DNA of 36,526 nt, taken from the NCBI GenBank assembly GCA_016788065.1, contig JAEUTI010000024.1:1-36526 (forward strand). The letters run 5' to 3'. The notes under the pieces are model-generated. The model was not told the DNA's origin. It searched no databases and worked only from the letters and a program-made list of their open reading frames with translations. The position numbers and the translations under genes were made by a program. Source of the DNA: Bacteroidia bacterium (GTDB lineage: Bacteria > Bacteroidota > Bacteroidia > AKYH767-A > OLB10). Positions 26,689 through 34,682 of the stretch are shown in pieces. Each line of letters starts with the position of its first letter. Position 1 is the first letter of the stretch.

Positions 26689-28970
26689 CGTTTGGTCAGG
26701 TCTATTAGGTAATGATCGGCGTAATCGGACCAACCGGGGTGAATGGTACTCAGTTTTTCCAGTTGATTAAGCACAGGAAGCAGTCCGGGAATTTTATTAA
26801 AGCTCTTATTCAGGTAAGATGGTGGTAAAAATAATCCGACAGGCCTATGCAATGGAAACTCAAAAAATGGCGACGTATAATGTGCGAATTCTTTGGGTGA
26901 ATAATACCAGATATCAATCATTTCACCTGCTACATTTGCCTTAACGGGATGAAAAGATTTCCTTCTGTTTCTTTGTCTTGAATTATTTTTAAACGTGAAA
27001 TATCCTTTTTCAATGATACATTTTCGGCCCATGATAACAGCTACTAATTTTCCTCCGGGTCGAAGTAACCGGTGAAATTCAACAGCCATTTTTTTTAAAT
27101 CTTCGGGAAGAGCGCAATTGAGCCCGCCGAAATTTGAAAAGATCAAATCATATTTTCCTGTTTCCAGTTTTTGTAATTCCTGAAAAGGTGTTTGCATAAA
27201 TTCGACACGATGCTGTGCAGTCTTTTTTTGTTGACAGATGGCAATCATTTTTGCAGAGGCATCTGTTGCCAAAACGTCGTATCCCATACTATCCAACCAG
27301 AAGGCATCATGACCGGTGCCGCAATTTATTTCTAAAACACTTTTATAGATATTTGGAGGAACCTCATTGATCAGGTAATTGCGCACTCTGTCACGCTGCA
27401 TTTTTCCCGTTTCGGTGAATGTAAAATCGCTGTCGTAATTGCTTGCCATTTCATCGAATGCTTGAGCAGTCTGTGTAACAGAACCATTAGTTGAAATGGA
27501 AGGTGTGGAAGATTGTGCAATCCGTGTCATTTCCTTTTTGTGTTTCCATTCACCGGGAATATGATAAACGCTCCATGCAGCCCTTTTTAAATTTAACGGA
27601 TTCCATTTTTCTTTACCTGAGAATAAATTCTTAAGTACATCGACACCCTGATGGCGGCGATAATTCTTATGAATGTACCGATGCAGATGTTTGTAGTATT
27701 CTGATGGGTAGGTATTGGAAAACATCAATGCAAGTTCATCTGAATCTGTCCAGTTAGTTTTCTGACTTAACTGCGATTTTACATTTTCATAAAACTTGGT
27801 CCCCGGAAGCGGATAAGAAACAGAAATTCCGATATCATAAGGCAGCAATTTGCTTACCATTTTTGCAGTCAGCTTAATATCATCATCGGTTTCGCCGGGA
27901 TAACCAAACTGAAGAAAAAAGGCTGGTTTTATATTGTGTTTTTTCAACAATATAGTTGCTTGTTCAATTTGAGCTACAGTAGTTCCTTTATCCATGGCAT
28001 CCAGAATTTTCTGGGAACCAGATTCGGCACCAACCCAAACCGTGTCGCATCCTGATTCAGCCAATGCTTCAATATTATTTTCCTGCAGAAGCAAATCTAC
28101 ACGACTCTGGATTTTATATTTTATCTTTAATCCTTCTTTTTTAATTAAATCTGCAAACTGCCTGGTCCAGCCGGGTTTTAATCCGAAAATATCATCGCAA
28201 AACCAGATGTGATCAATTTGAAATTGTTTCAATAGAAAATTGATCTCTTCAACTACATTTTCAGGTGATCGGGAGTTATAACGGTTTCCGTATATAGGTT
28301 TTGCGCACCAGTTACATTTGAATGGACAGCCACGGGTGGTGCTCATGTTAATAGAAAAGTAGCCATGATTTTTTATCCAGTATGATTTATATGTGGCTAT
28401 ATCTGCCAGATCCCATGCAGGGAAAGGAAATTCATCAAGATCAGTAGCAACAGTGCGTGGAGGGGCCTTCACTACGCCCGATTCCTGTAAAGTTATTACT
28501 CCGGGAATTTCTGAAATGGATTTGCCGGAGAATCCTGCAGACAATACCTCCAGCAACGTATACTCTCCTTCACCTTTCAATACGGCAGTGGCTCCTTCAT
28601 TGAGATATTTTTCAAAATGATCGGTAGCATCGGAACTATTAACGTAAACCGGAATATTTTTTTGATTGGCAAATTTGCACATGGTAAATGCCGCTTCACG
28701 CATATTGGTGAGGCACATTTTGGTGAGGTAATTAAAGCCGTCATCATAAATAACAAGGGCATCCGGATTAAATTCATTCAGATCCGGAATAATTTCTTCG
28801 GGACTGGACGCAAACATCGGATCCCATAATTTTACTTGATAACCTGCCTTTCTCAGAACGGCTGCGGCATACAAAGTGCCAAGTGGAGCATATGGTTGCA
28901 TTATTTCCCATTGTTTCGGGTCAAAGCGCAGAAAATAAGAATGAGTAAGTAAAATTCTCTTCATGAACAT
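26685..28970 (-). CDS. B12-type radical SAM protein fused to a SAM methyltransferase
   Basis: A 761-residue two-enzyme fusion. Residues 1-160 form a cobalamin-binding-like domain (MQPYAPLGTLYAAAVLRKAG) lacking DxHxxG. Residues about 205-440 form the radical SAM barrel with C215-PFK-C219-NW-C222, then TVWVGAESGSQKILDAMDKG. After a linker, residues about 500-640 are a class I methyltransferase (YKSVLEINCGTGHDAFWLDS is motif I; YDLIFSNFGGLNC follows), with a C-terminal extension to 761. The ATG at 28964 is an alternative start. It is coupled by 4 bp to the paralogous radical SAM gene and starts 6 bp after the nucleotidyltransferase stop. The pathway is unknown; a methylated lipid or small product is inference. 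Confidence 0.88.
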   Translation of the reverse strand: MFMKRILLTHSYFLRFDPKQWEIMQPYAPLGTLYAAAVLRKAGYQVKLWDPMFASSPEEIIPDLNEFNPDALVIYDDGFNYLTKMCLTNMREAAFTMCKFANQKNIPVYVNSSDATDHFEKYLNEGATAVLKGEGEYTLLEVLSAGFSGKSISEIPGVITLQESGVVKAPPRTVATDLDEFPFPAWDLADIATYKSYWIKNHGYFSINMSTTRGCPFKCNWCAKPIYGNRYNSRSPENVVEEINFLLKQFQIDHIWFCDDIFGLKPGWTRQFADLIKKEGLKIKYKIQSRVDLLLQENNIEALAESGCDTVWVGAESGSQKILDAMDKGTTVAQIEQATILLKKHNIKPAFFLQFGYPGETDDDIKLTAKMVSKLLPYDIGISVSYPLPGTKFYENVKSQLSQKTNWTDSDELALMFSNTYPSEYYKHLHRYIHKNYRRHQGVDVLKNLFSGKEKWNPLNLKRAAWSVYHIPGEWKHKKEMTRIAQSSTPSISTNGSVTQTAQAFDEMASNYDSDFTFTETGKMQRDRVRNYLINEVPPNIYKSVLEINCGTGHDAFWLDSMGYDVLATDASAKMIAICQQKKTAQHRVEFMQTPFQELQKLETGKYDLIFSNFGGLNCALPEDLKKMAVEFHRLLRPGGKLVAVIMGRKCIIEKGYFTFKNNSRQRNRRKSFHPVKANVAGEMIDIWYYSPKEFAHYTSPFFEFPLHRPVGLFLPPSYLNKSFNKIPGLLPVLNQLEKLSTIHPGWSDYADHYLIDLTKR

Positions 28971-28976
28971 ATTAAA

Positions 28977-29936
28977 TTAGTTAATGGGAGAATTTTGTTT
29001 ACAGGAATCCAGTTTTAAGAGAATCTGATTGTATTTTATTTCATATTCCTGAAGCACGCGATCACGAAAACCGTTCGGATGATGTTTGGCAACTCCTGCA
29101 TCCGACTTCATATCGCGTTCGTATTGTTTTTTCTTCATGGTACGGAATTTTTTCTGCCAGAAACCAATCGTAATTTTCATCAAGATTTTATCGAGTGTTT
29201 TCCCAAACCATCCACTCAGGAAATTTTCAGCAATCTTTTTTGAAGATGGTGGTAAAGGAAAATTTGCAGGATCAAATGGGATATCCATTTTTTTAGACGG
29301 ATAATACTTCATAGCCCATTTATTACTTTCCAGAAATTTACGATGAACATCCGGATTATAAACCGGGATTGCGAACATAAGTTCTGTTGCAATAAAAATA
29401 TTTTTATCGGGTAAGGTCAGATTATTAGTATCGATAAAATAATTCACGCAAAAATATTTGTGCGAATTGAACAGGAAGAGTTTCTTATATAATGCAAGCA
29501 TAGAACGGGTGATCCAAAGTCTTCCCGGTTCAGTGATGATCAGAAAATCAATATCAGAATCCTGATCCATAAATCCTTTTGAAAGGGAACCTGAAATTAC
29601 CACACTTCTGACATAAGGGAATTTACTTATCAGGACCGATTGTTCATAGGCTTTTGGCCAGGTTTTTTCTGCCAGTAAAGTACCGGATTCCCTACGGTCA
29701 ACATTTTCAAACCGGGGATTTAAAAGGTAATAGCCTTTGTGGGAATAAATTAGTTTGTTTTCAACCAAAAATGCCAGATCCTCATTCAGCTTTTCAGGGT
29801 TGTTGGGCAAATGGTGTGCATATTCAAGTATTTCGGACGCTTTTAACGGGTGATTGAAAATATCGAAATACACCAACGTACTCAAAACAGATTTGAGACT
29901 TTCAGTTGAAAAGTTGCTGGAGTTGTGGTTAGACAT
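28977..29936 (-). CDS. Nucleotidyltransferase-fold protein
   Basis: I choose the ATG at 29936 (MSNHNSSNFSTESLKSV). The frame could start at a TTG at 30002 overlapping the previous stop, but those added residues look non-structural. The product has 319 residues. Residues about 15-75 resemble a winged-helix segment (TLVYFDIFNHPLKASEILEY). Residues about 108-135 carry the nucleotidyltransferase signature VVISGSLSKGFMDQDSDIDF, with the GS motif and the D-x-D metal ligands intact. A basic helical tail follows. It would transfer a nucleotide to a small molecule, RNA or protein; the target is unknown. It is the second gene of a four-gene minus-strand run. Confidence 0.82.
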   Translation of the reverse strand: MSNHNSSNFSTESLKSVLSTLVYFDIFNHPLKASEILEYAHHLPNNPEKLNEDLAFLVENKLIYSHKGYYLLNPRFENVDRRESGTLLAEKTWPKAYEQSVLISKFPYVRSVVISGSLSKGFMDQDSDIDFLIITEPGRLWITRSMLALYKKLFLFNSHKYFCVNYFIDTNNLTLPDKNIFIATELMFAIPVYNPDVHRKFLESNKWAMKYYPSKKMDIPFDPANFPLPPSSKKIAENFLSGWFGKTLDKILMKITIGFWQKKFRTMKKKQYERDMKSDAGVAKHHPNGFRDRVLQEYEIKYNQILLKLDSCKQNSPIN

Positions 29937-29998
29937 GTAAAGTTTTTGGTGCAGATTATCCAAATATAGACATAAATTACAAGGCGACAATGATAAAA

Positions 29999-30673
29999 TC
30001 AACTGTTTGTGCGCTTGTAGATCTTATATATGTAATTCCATTCCAGCCCTTTAAAATGAGCAGATGTTTGTTGAAGTCTAAAGTTGAATTCTAAGGCAAT
30101 TTGTTCAATTTCACGAAGCGCCACATCTTCTGAAAGAATCATAAATAATTCTGATGTATCTTTTTGATAATTAGGAAGTTGTTCAAAGAAACGTTGAAAG
30201 TACCCGTGATTCAATCCACAATACCAGGCCAACTGTTCCTTGGTTTCAGGGTTTTGCGGAAAATAAGGTGGATTAATAAGGATGACATCGAATATTGTTG
30301 GCGGCAGTGATTGAAACAGATCGGATTGGATACAATTAATAGAAAGATTATTTCGAATAGCGTTTTGTTGGGTACAGGCAACTGCATCGGGGTTCAGGTC
30401 GATGGCTGTAACAATGGCACCTTTTGAAGCGGCAACTAATGAAATCAATCCCGAGCCTGACCCGATTTCAAGTACTTTTTTGTTTTGGAGGTCCAGGTTT
30501 TCGGTGAATTTTGCCAGAATAGGGCTGGAATTAAAAAAGGCAGGGTGGAAGACACCTTTAGTAATTACAAGCTTTAATTTTTTGTAATTATATGGTCTGT
30601 CGCTTTTTAGATACCGAACCACCCACGGTTTGTACACCAATTCCAAAACTTTTTTGGTTACTTTTCGCAACAT
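29999..30673 (-). CDS. HemK/PrmC-like class I methyltransferase
   Basis: A 224-residue SAM-dependent methyltransferase. Motif I is VLEIGSGSGLISLVAASKGA (about residues 68-87), followed by VTAIDLNPDAVACTQQNA and by NPPYF (about 134-138), the NPPY motif of enzymes that methylate amide or amino nitrogens in proteins, RNA or DNA. It is shorter than PrmC and lacks its N-terminal helical domain, so a different target is likely. It is the first gene of the run leading to the radical SAM proteins and is divergent from rpsU across 95 bp. Confidence 0.85.
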   Translation of the reverse strand: MLRKVTKKVLELVYKPWVVRYLKSDRPYNYKKLKLVITKGVFHPAFFNSSPILAKFTENLDLQNKKVLEIGSGSGLISLVAASKGAIVTAIDLNPDAVACTQQNAIRNNLSINCIQSDLFQSLPPTIFDVILINPPYFPQNPETKEQLAWYCGLNHGYFQRFFEQLPNYQKDTSELFMILSEDVALREIEQIALEFNFRLQQTSAHFKGLEWNYIYKIYKRTNS

Positions 30674-30718
30674 TGAAAGGGGTTTAAGGTTAAAGGTGAA
30701 AAATTACATTAAATATCA

Positions 30719-30746
30719 TTTGGATTGAGAATTTTTATTATCTTTG
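30719..30746 (+). promoter_or_regulatory. Candidate rpsU promoter
   Basis: TTTG at 30719-30722 and TATCTTTG at 30739-30746 match the -33/-7 elements, with a 16-nt spacer. The leader is about 20 nt. It lies in the divergent gap before the methyltransferase gene. Confidence 0.5.
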
Positions 30747-30768
30747 CAATCCCTTAAAAATTAAGTAG

Positions 30769-30969
30769 ATGATCATTGTTCCAATCAAAGAAAACGAGTC
30801 AATCGACAAAGCTTTAAAGAAATTCAAGAAGAAATTCGAGAAAACCGGTGTAGTTCGTGCCCTAAGATCACGTCAGGCATTTGAAAAGCCATCAATTACC
30901 CGCAGAACCACTGTGAAAAAAGCTATTTACCGCGATTCATTGCGCGCAGCAGAAAACACAGGCTTGTAA
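30769..30969 (+). CDS. rpsU: 30S ribosomal protein bS21
   Basis: A 66-residue basic protein of the small ribosomal subunit, placed near the anti-Shine-Dalgarno end of 16S rRNA. The opening MIIVPIKENESIDKALKKFK and the following KFEKTGVVRALRSRQAFEKP are the family signature in Bacteroidota. In this phylum bS21 is part of the explanation for why Shine-Dalgarno sequences are little used (established knowledge). It is followed by xerC and hpf on the same strand. Confidence 0.97.
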   Translation: MIIVPIKENESIDKALKKFKKKFEKTGVVRALRSRQAFEKPSITRRTTVKKAIYRDSLRAAENTGL

Positions 30970-31033
30970 TTTTTTTGGATTTCCGGGCTGATTTTGTTCA
31001 AGGAGTTACTATCTTTGATGGAAATCATCCCGG

Positions 31034-31924
31034 ATGCCATTAAAGCGTTTTTTATCCCATCTTCAATACGAGAAGAGGTATTCAGCACATACGCTAACAG
31101 CATATGAGTCAGATTTGACTCAGTTTTTGGATTACCTTCATAAGGAATATCAAACCACACAAATTTCAGAAGTCTCTCATTTCTACATCCGTTCGTGGAT
31201 TGTTAGTTTAATGGAAGATAAAATTGCAGCCCGTTCTGTTAACAGAAAGATTACTGCATTGAAATCCTTTTTTCGGTTTTTAATACGAGAAAAAGTTCTG
31301 GAACATAACCCCATGGTGAAAATCCAGTCGCCTAAAGTCCCCAAGAGATTACCAGCCTTCATAGATGAAAAACGGATGGAATCACTTTTTGATGGTGTTG
31401 AATTCGAAGAAGGTTTTAAAGGTATTCGCGACAGAACCATCATGGAATTGTTTTATGGCAGTGGCATGCGTTTGTCGGAATTGGTAAATCTTAAAATTTC
31501 AGATATTAATTTTAGTAATCAGGCAGTTAAGGTTCTGGGTAAAAGAAATAAGGAGCGAATTATTCCATTATCAGGAACAGTCATTGAGCAGTTGAAAGAA
31601 TATATTTCTTCACGATCGGCTTTTATTTCTGAAAATGGATCTGATACAGTGTATTTATTTCTCGATAACCGTTGTAACAAAGTATATCCCAAGTTCGTTT
31701 ATAGATTAGTAAAGAGGTACCTCGGACAAGTAACGACCGGTGATAAGAAAAACCCTCATATATTAAGACACACTTTTGCCACTCATATGCTTAATAACGG
31801 TGCCGAAATCAATGCAGTAAAAGAGTTGCTGGGTCATGCCAGTTTAGCTGCTACTCAGGTGTACACTCATAATACCATCGAAAAGCTTAAGAATATTTAC
31901 AAACAGGCACATCCTAAAGCCTGA
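31034..31924 (+). CDS. xerC: Tyrosine recombinase, XerC/XerD type
   Basis: A 296-residue site-specific recombinase that resolves chromosome dimers at dif. The N-terminal SAM-like core-binding domain (1-100) opens with LSHLQYEKRYSAHTLTAY. The catalytic domain has R146 (GSGMRLSELV), K170 (LGKRNKER), H242 and R245 (HILRHTFATHM), H268 (LLGHASLAATQVYTH) and nucleophile Y277; all are intact. Length and context fit the housekeeping enzyme rather than an integron or phage integrase. The ATG at 31034 is the only in-frame choice because a stop lies 18 nt upstream. TATCTTTG at 31010-31017 could be a -7 element giving an almost leaderless transcript. Confidence 0.93.
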   Translation: MPLKRFLSHLQYEKRYSAHTLTAYESDLTQFLDYLHKEYQTTQISEVSHFYIRSWIVSLMEDKIAARSVNRKITALKSFFRFLIREKVLEHNPMVKIQSPKVPKRLPAFIDEKRMESLFDGVEFEEGFKGIRDRTIMELFYGSGMRLSELVNLKISDINFSNQAVKVLGKRNKERIIPLSGTVIEQLKEYISSRSAFISENGSDTVYLFLDNRCNKVYPKFVYRLVKRYLGQVTTGDKKNPHILRHTFATHMLNNGAEINAVKELLGHASLAATQVYTHNTIEKLKNIYKQAHPKA

Positions 31925-31939
31925 TAAAACCAATATGCT

Positions 31940-32239
31940 ATGAAAATAAAAGTTCAGTCGATTCATTTTACTGCCGACAAAAAATTGTTGCAGTTTATTG
32001 AGGAAAAAGTTGACAAGCTGTTTCAGTTTTACGACAGCATTATTGACAGCGAAGTTTATCTGCGACTTGATAAGTCTGATAACTCCGAAAATAAAATTGC
32101 AGAAATTAAAATAAACACGCCAGGAAAAACATTATTTGCCAAAGAGCAATGTAAGACATTTGAAGAGGCCACAGATGTTGCTGTTGAAGCACTCCGTCGC
32201 CAGATCACCAAACACAAAGAGAAATTGAGAGGTGTTTAA
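31940..32239 (+). CDS. hpf: Ribosome hibernation promoting factor (short HPF/RaiA)
   Basis: A 99-residue protein that binds the 30S decoding region and inactivates ribosomes in slow growth. It shows the betaalphabetabetabetaalpha pattern: MKIKVQSIHFTADKKLLQFIEEKVDKL, then DSEVYLRLDKS, then EIKINTPGKTLFAKEQCKTFEEATDVAVEALRRQITK (shown in parts of the family consensus). It lacks the C-terminal dimerisation domain of long HPF. It begins 15 bp after xerC, so the two are probably cotranscribed, and is followed by a terminator. Confidence 0.94.
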   Translation: MKIKVQSIHFTADKKLLQFIEEKVDKLFQFYDSIIDSEVYLRLDKSDNSENKIAEIKINTPGKTLFAKEQCKTFEEATDVAVEALRRQITKHKEKLRGV

Positions 32240-32263
32240 TTAACGACTGATAAGATTTGAATT

Positions 32264-32291
32264 AAAGGAGGGAGAAATTCCTCCTTTTTTT
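32264..32291 (+). terminator. Rho-independent terminator after hpf
   Basis: AAAGGAGG (32264-32271) pairs exactly with CCTCCTTT (32280-32287) around an 8-nt loop and runs into a T-tract to 32291. It closes the rpsU-xerC-hpf block. Confidence 0.9.
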
Positions 32292-32371
32292 ATGGCTTTG
32301 AGTGAAAACTAATGTATTTCAGGGAAGAATTCTTTTTACTTTTGCTTCCTTAACAGATTTTGAAACGAGAA

Positions 32372-33067
32372 ATGGCTGACGGGTTTTATTCTGAGGGAGG
32401 TTATCTTGAAAAGCATCCAAACTGGCATACGGAAGATGCGGGCTGGAAGGCATCGAATATCTTTAAAATAATAGAGAAGAATAAACTTACACCTTCTACT
32501 GTAGCGGAAATAGGATGTGGTGCCGGTGAGATTTTGAAACAGCTTCAGCAGAAAATGGCCGATTCGGTTTCTTTTACCGGCTATGAAATTTCTCCTCAGG
32601 CATTCGAACTTTCCAAAAGCAGAGAGAATGAAAAGTTGAAGTTTTACCTGCGTAATCTGACTGAAATTAAAGATGTATTTGATTTAGTTCTTTTAATTGA
32701 TGTTTTTGAACATGTAGAAGATTTTTATGGCTTCCTTCGGGAGATGAGAGGTAAGGGGAAATACAATGTTTTTCATATTCCTCTGGATCTGTCGGTGCAA
32801 TCGGTGTGGAGAGGCGAGCCTTTGATGCGTAAAAGAAGGAATTCGGGGCACATTCACTATTATACGAAAGACACAGCATTGGCTGCATTAAAAGATACCG
32901 GCTATGAGGTGGTCGATTATTTTTATACCGGTTCCTATATTGATTTACCTTCACGATCACTTAAATCGGGATTGATGAAGTTGCCGCGAAAATTACTCTA
33001 TGCCATGAACCCTGATTTTGGGGTAAGGGTTTTAGGTGGTTATTCGTTGATGGTCCTGGCGAAATAA
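32372..33067 (+). CDS. Class I SAM-dependent methyltransferase
   Basis: The ATG at 32372 is preferred over the in-frame TTG at 32360. The product has 231 residues. Motif I is VAEIGCGAGEILKQLQ, followed by FTGYEISPQAFELS and VLLIDVFEHVEDFYGFL, a UbiG/methyltransf_23-like pattern. The HIHYYTKDTALAALKDTGY segment is typical of methyltransferases found near glycan and lipid genes. The acceptor is unknown. TACTTTTG at 32337-32344 could be its -7 element. Its stop is only 3 bp from the stop of the convergent gene. Confidence 0.85.
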   Translation: MADGFYSEGGYLEKHPNWHTEDAGWKASNIFKIIEKNKLTPSTVAEIGCGAGEILKQLQQKMADSVSFTGYEISPQAFELSKSRENEKLKFYLRNLTEIKDVFDLVLLIDVFEHVEDFYGFLREMRGKGKYNVFHIPLDLSVQSVWRGEPLMRKRRNSGHIHYYTKDTALAALKDTGYEVVDYFYTGSYIDLPSRSLKSGLMKLPRKLLYAMNPDFGVRVLGGYSLMVLAK

Positions 33068-33070
33068 AAT

Positions 33071-34477
33071 TTATGGCTCCCCAAGAGCAATAGCTATTTT
33101 TCTCATCAAGTAAGCAGGATCTGCAACATTCCGTTCTTTTTCAATCTCAGATCTGATAGCTTTAAGTTTAGTTGTGCTAATGCCTGCCCTCATAATAGCT
33201 GCTAAAAATTTAATCAGATTTCTGTAAATCGTTTTTTGATATTCAGATATTCCTTTGTTACGCAGCAGAAACAAGCGGAAGGACGAAACCTGATAGAAAA
33301 ATGCTTCCGTTTCGTCGAGTTCATAGTATGATTTCAAAAGAATAACTCTGGAGTCGAGCTGATAAAATACATCGTTTAATTCAACTTCCTGTAACTTGCG
33401 GATTGCCTTTTTAAATTCATTAGTCATGAAATAATAATACGCAGTATTATATGCAGAAGCATTGCTGCGTTCCTGTGGCGGAATAAGAGAAAGTTGCTTT
33501 TCGAGAAATTCTTTGCACCATTTTTTTTCACCAAGACGTAGACTGATACTCACAATATTTTTAAATTCATATTGCGACATATATTCGTGATGCGTTAGTT
33601 TTTTATTTCCAAGCATATCTTTATATATACCGAATAACGTTCGCAAGTATTCTGAATAGCCCTGATTTATTTTTCTTACGCAATAATTTTTAATGTACTG
33701 ATATAATTCATTGAGTTCTTTTGGGTCAAACAATCCGGAATTGATTTTGATGAGTTTCTCTGCTTGTTTAAAATAATCTTCGGAGTTGTTGCTGGTTAGC
33801 GTTTGAAGTAAATTGAAGTAAATACTTATTGCAGGCACATTCACAAAAGGAGGTGTAGTTGCCAGTTTATTGATTTCATCTGACAATGGTATTTCAATTT
33901 TCCTGTTAAGGATATTGGCCATGTTGGCAATTTCACAACTAAGCTGCAGTTTCTTCAGAATATAAAAAGTGTCCAGGTGGTTCATCACCGATCCGTAATC
34001 CGGGATGTTTTTTCTGGATTCCACATGAGCCACATGAGACAGGTGTTCTTCTGCATGTTCAAACTGTAACCGGAAATATGCGCTGTTTTGAAAATAGTTG
34101 CCGGAGGTGATTTCCAGATGGACATGATTATAGGCTTTTTCACATCCACGGTCACTTAGAGATTTAGCCGCAATCGTTTTCTTCAGCAATACTTTCTTGT
34201 CGAGAGCCTTCAAAGTGATAAAATTCTCAATGTGACGGTTCAGGTCCGAAATCAAATACCTCATTTGTTTGTCATCATAGGCTTTTTCAGGAAAAATATG
34301 GGCAAATGCGGCTTCTTTCGATGAATTGGGGTAACTTAGTAACCTGCTAGCAAGCATCAAAAGTTCCTTGTCGCATCTGAAAAAAGGGGAAGAAAGATAC
34401 GTTTCGAAGCTCTTTTGCTCGGAAGTGGACAGTGAATGGAGTAATTCTGATAACTTATTTTTAGGTGTTTCAGACAT
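33071..34477 (-). CDS. Conserved hypothetical helical-repeat protein
   Basis: A 468-residue, all-helical, cytoplasmic protein without signal or membrane segments. The start LSELLHSLSTSEQKSFETYLSSPFF resembles the N-terminus of a Bacteroidota protein group I have seen only as hypothetical (L-x-x-L-x-x-E-x-K-x-F-x-x-Y/F-x-x-S-P-F/Y-F). The middle and end read as irregular TPR-like helices (NTAYYYFMTNEFKKAIRKL). It is probably a protein-interaction scaffold. On the minus strand TATATTTG at 34502-34495 is a likely -7 promoter element. Confidence 0.75.
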   Translation of the reverse strand: MSETPKNKLSELLHSLSTSEQKSFETYLSSPFFRCDKELLMLASRLLSYPNSSKEAAFAHIFPEKAYDDKQMRYLISDLNRHIENFITLKALDKKVLLKKTIAAKSLSDRGCEKAYNHVHLEITSGNYFQNSAYFRLQFEHAEEHLSHVAHVESRKNIPDYGSVMNHLDTFYILKKLQLSCEIANMANILNRKIEIPLSDEINKLATTPPFVNVPAISIYFNLLQTLTSNNSEDYFKQAEKLIKINSGLFDPKELNELYQYIKNYCVRKINQGYSEYLRTLFGIYKDMLGNKKLTHHEYMSQYEFKNIVSISLRLGEKKWCKEFLEKQLSLIPPQERSNASAYNTAYYYFMTNEFKKAIRKLQEVELNDVFYQLDSRVILLKSYYELDETEAFFYQVSSFRLFLLRNKGISEYQKTIYRNLIKFLAAIMRAGISTTKLKAIRSEIEKERNVADPAYLMRKIAIALGEP

Positions 34478-34613
34478 GATTGTTTGGCAAAATGCAAATA
34501 TATGACAAAATATTGATATTTTAATTTATTTAAAACATTGAAAATAAGACATATAGATATTTATACTTTAAATAATGACTTTCGGCAAACGTTGATTTAT
34601 GAATTTTTTCAGG

Positions 34614-34659
34614 AGTTCATGTGTATTTAATATTGTACCGTGAAAATAACTCATGAACT
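34614..34659. promoter_or_regulatory. Inverted repeat AGTTCATG...CATGAACT in divergent promoter region
   Basis: AGTTCATG (34614-34621) and CATGAACT (34652-34659) are exact reverse complements with 30 nt between them. They lie between a minus-strand gene (start 34477) and the large surface protein (start 34683). Possible operator pair; could be chance at 8 bp. Confidence 0.35.
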
Positions 34660-34682
34660 ATCTATCTTTAAAATCGCGGAAT

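Noticed and set aside
31034..31924. XerC as the integrase of the cassette-like array
   Set aside because: It lies more than 20 kb away in the conserved rpsU-xerC-hpf context with housekeeping length and motifs and lacks the extra helix region expected of IntI.
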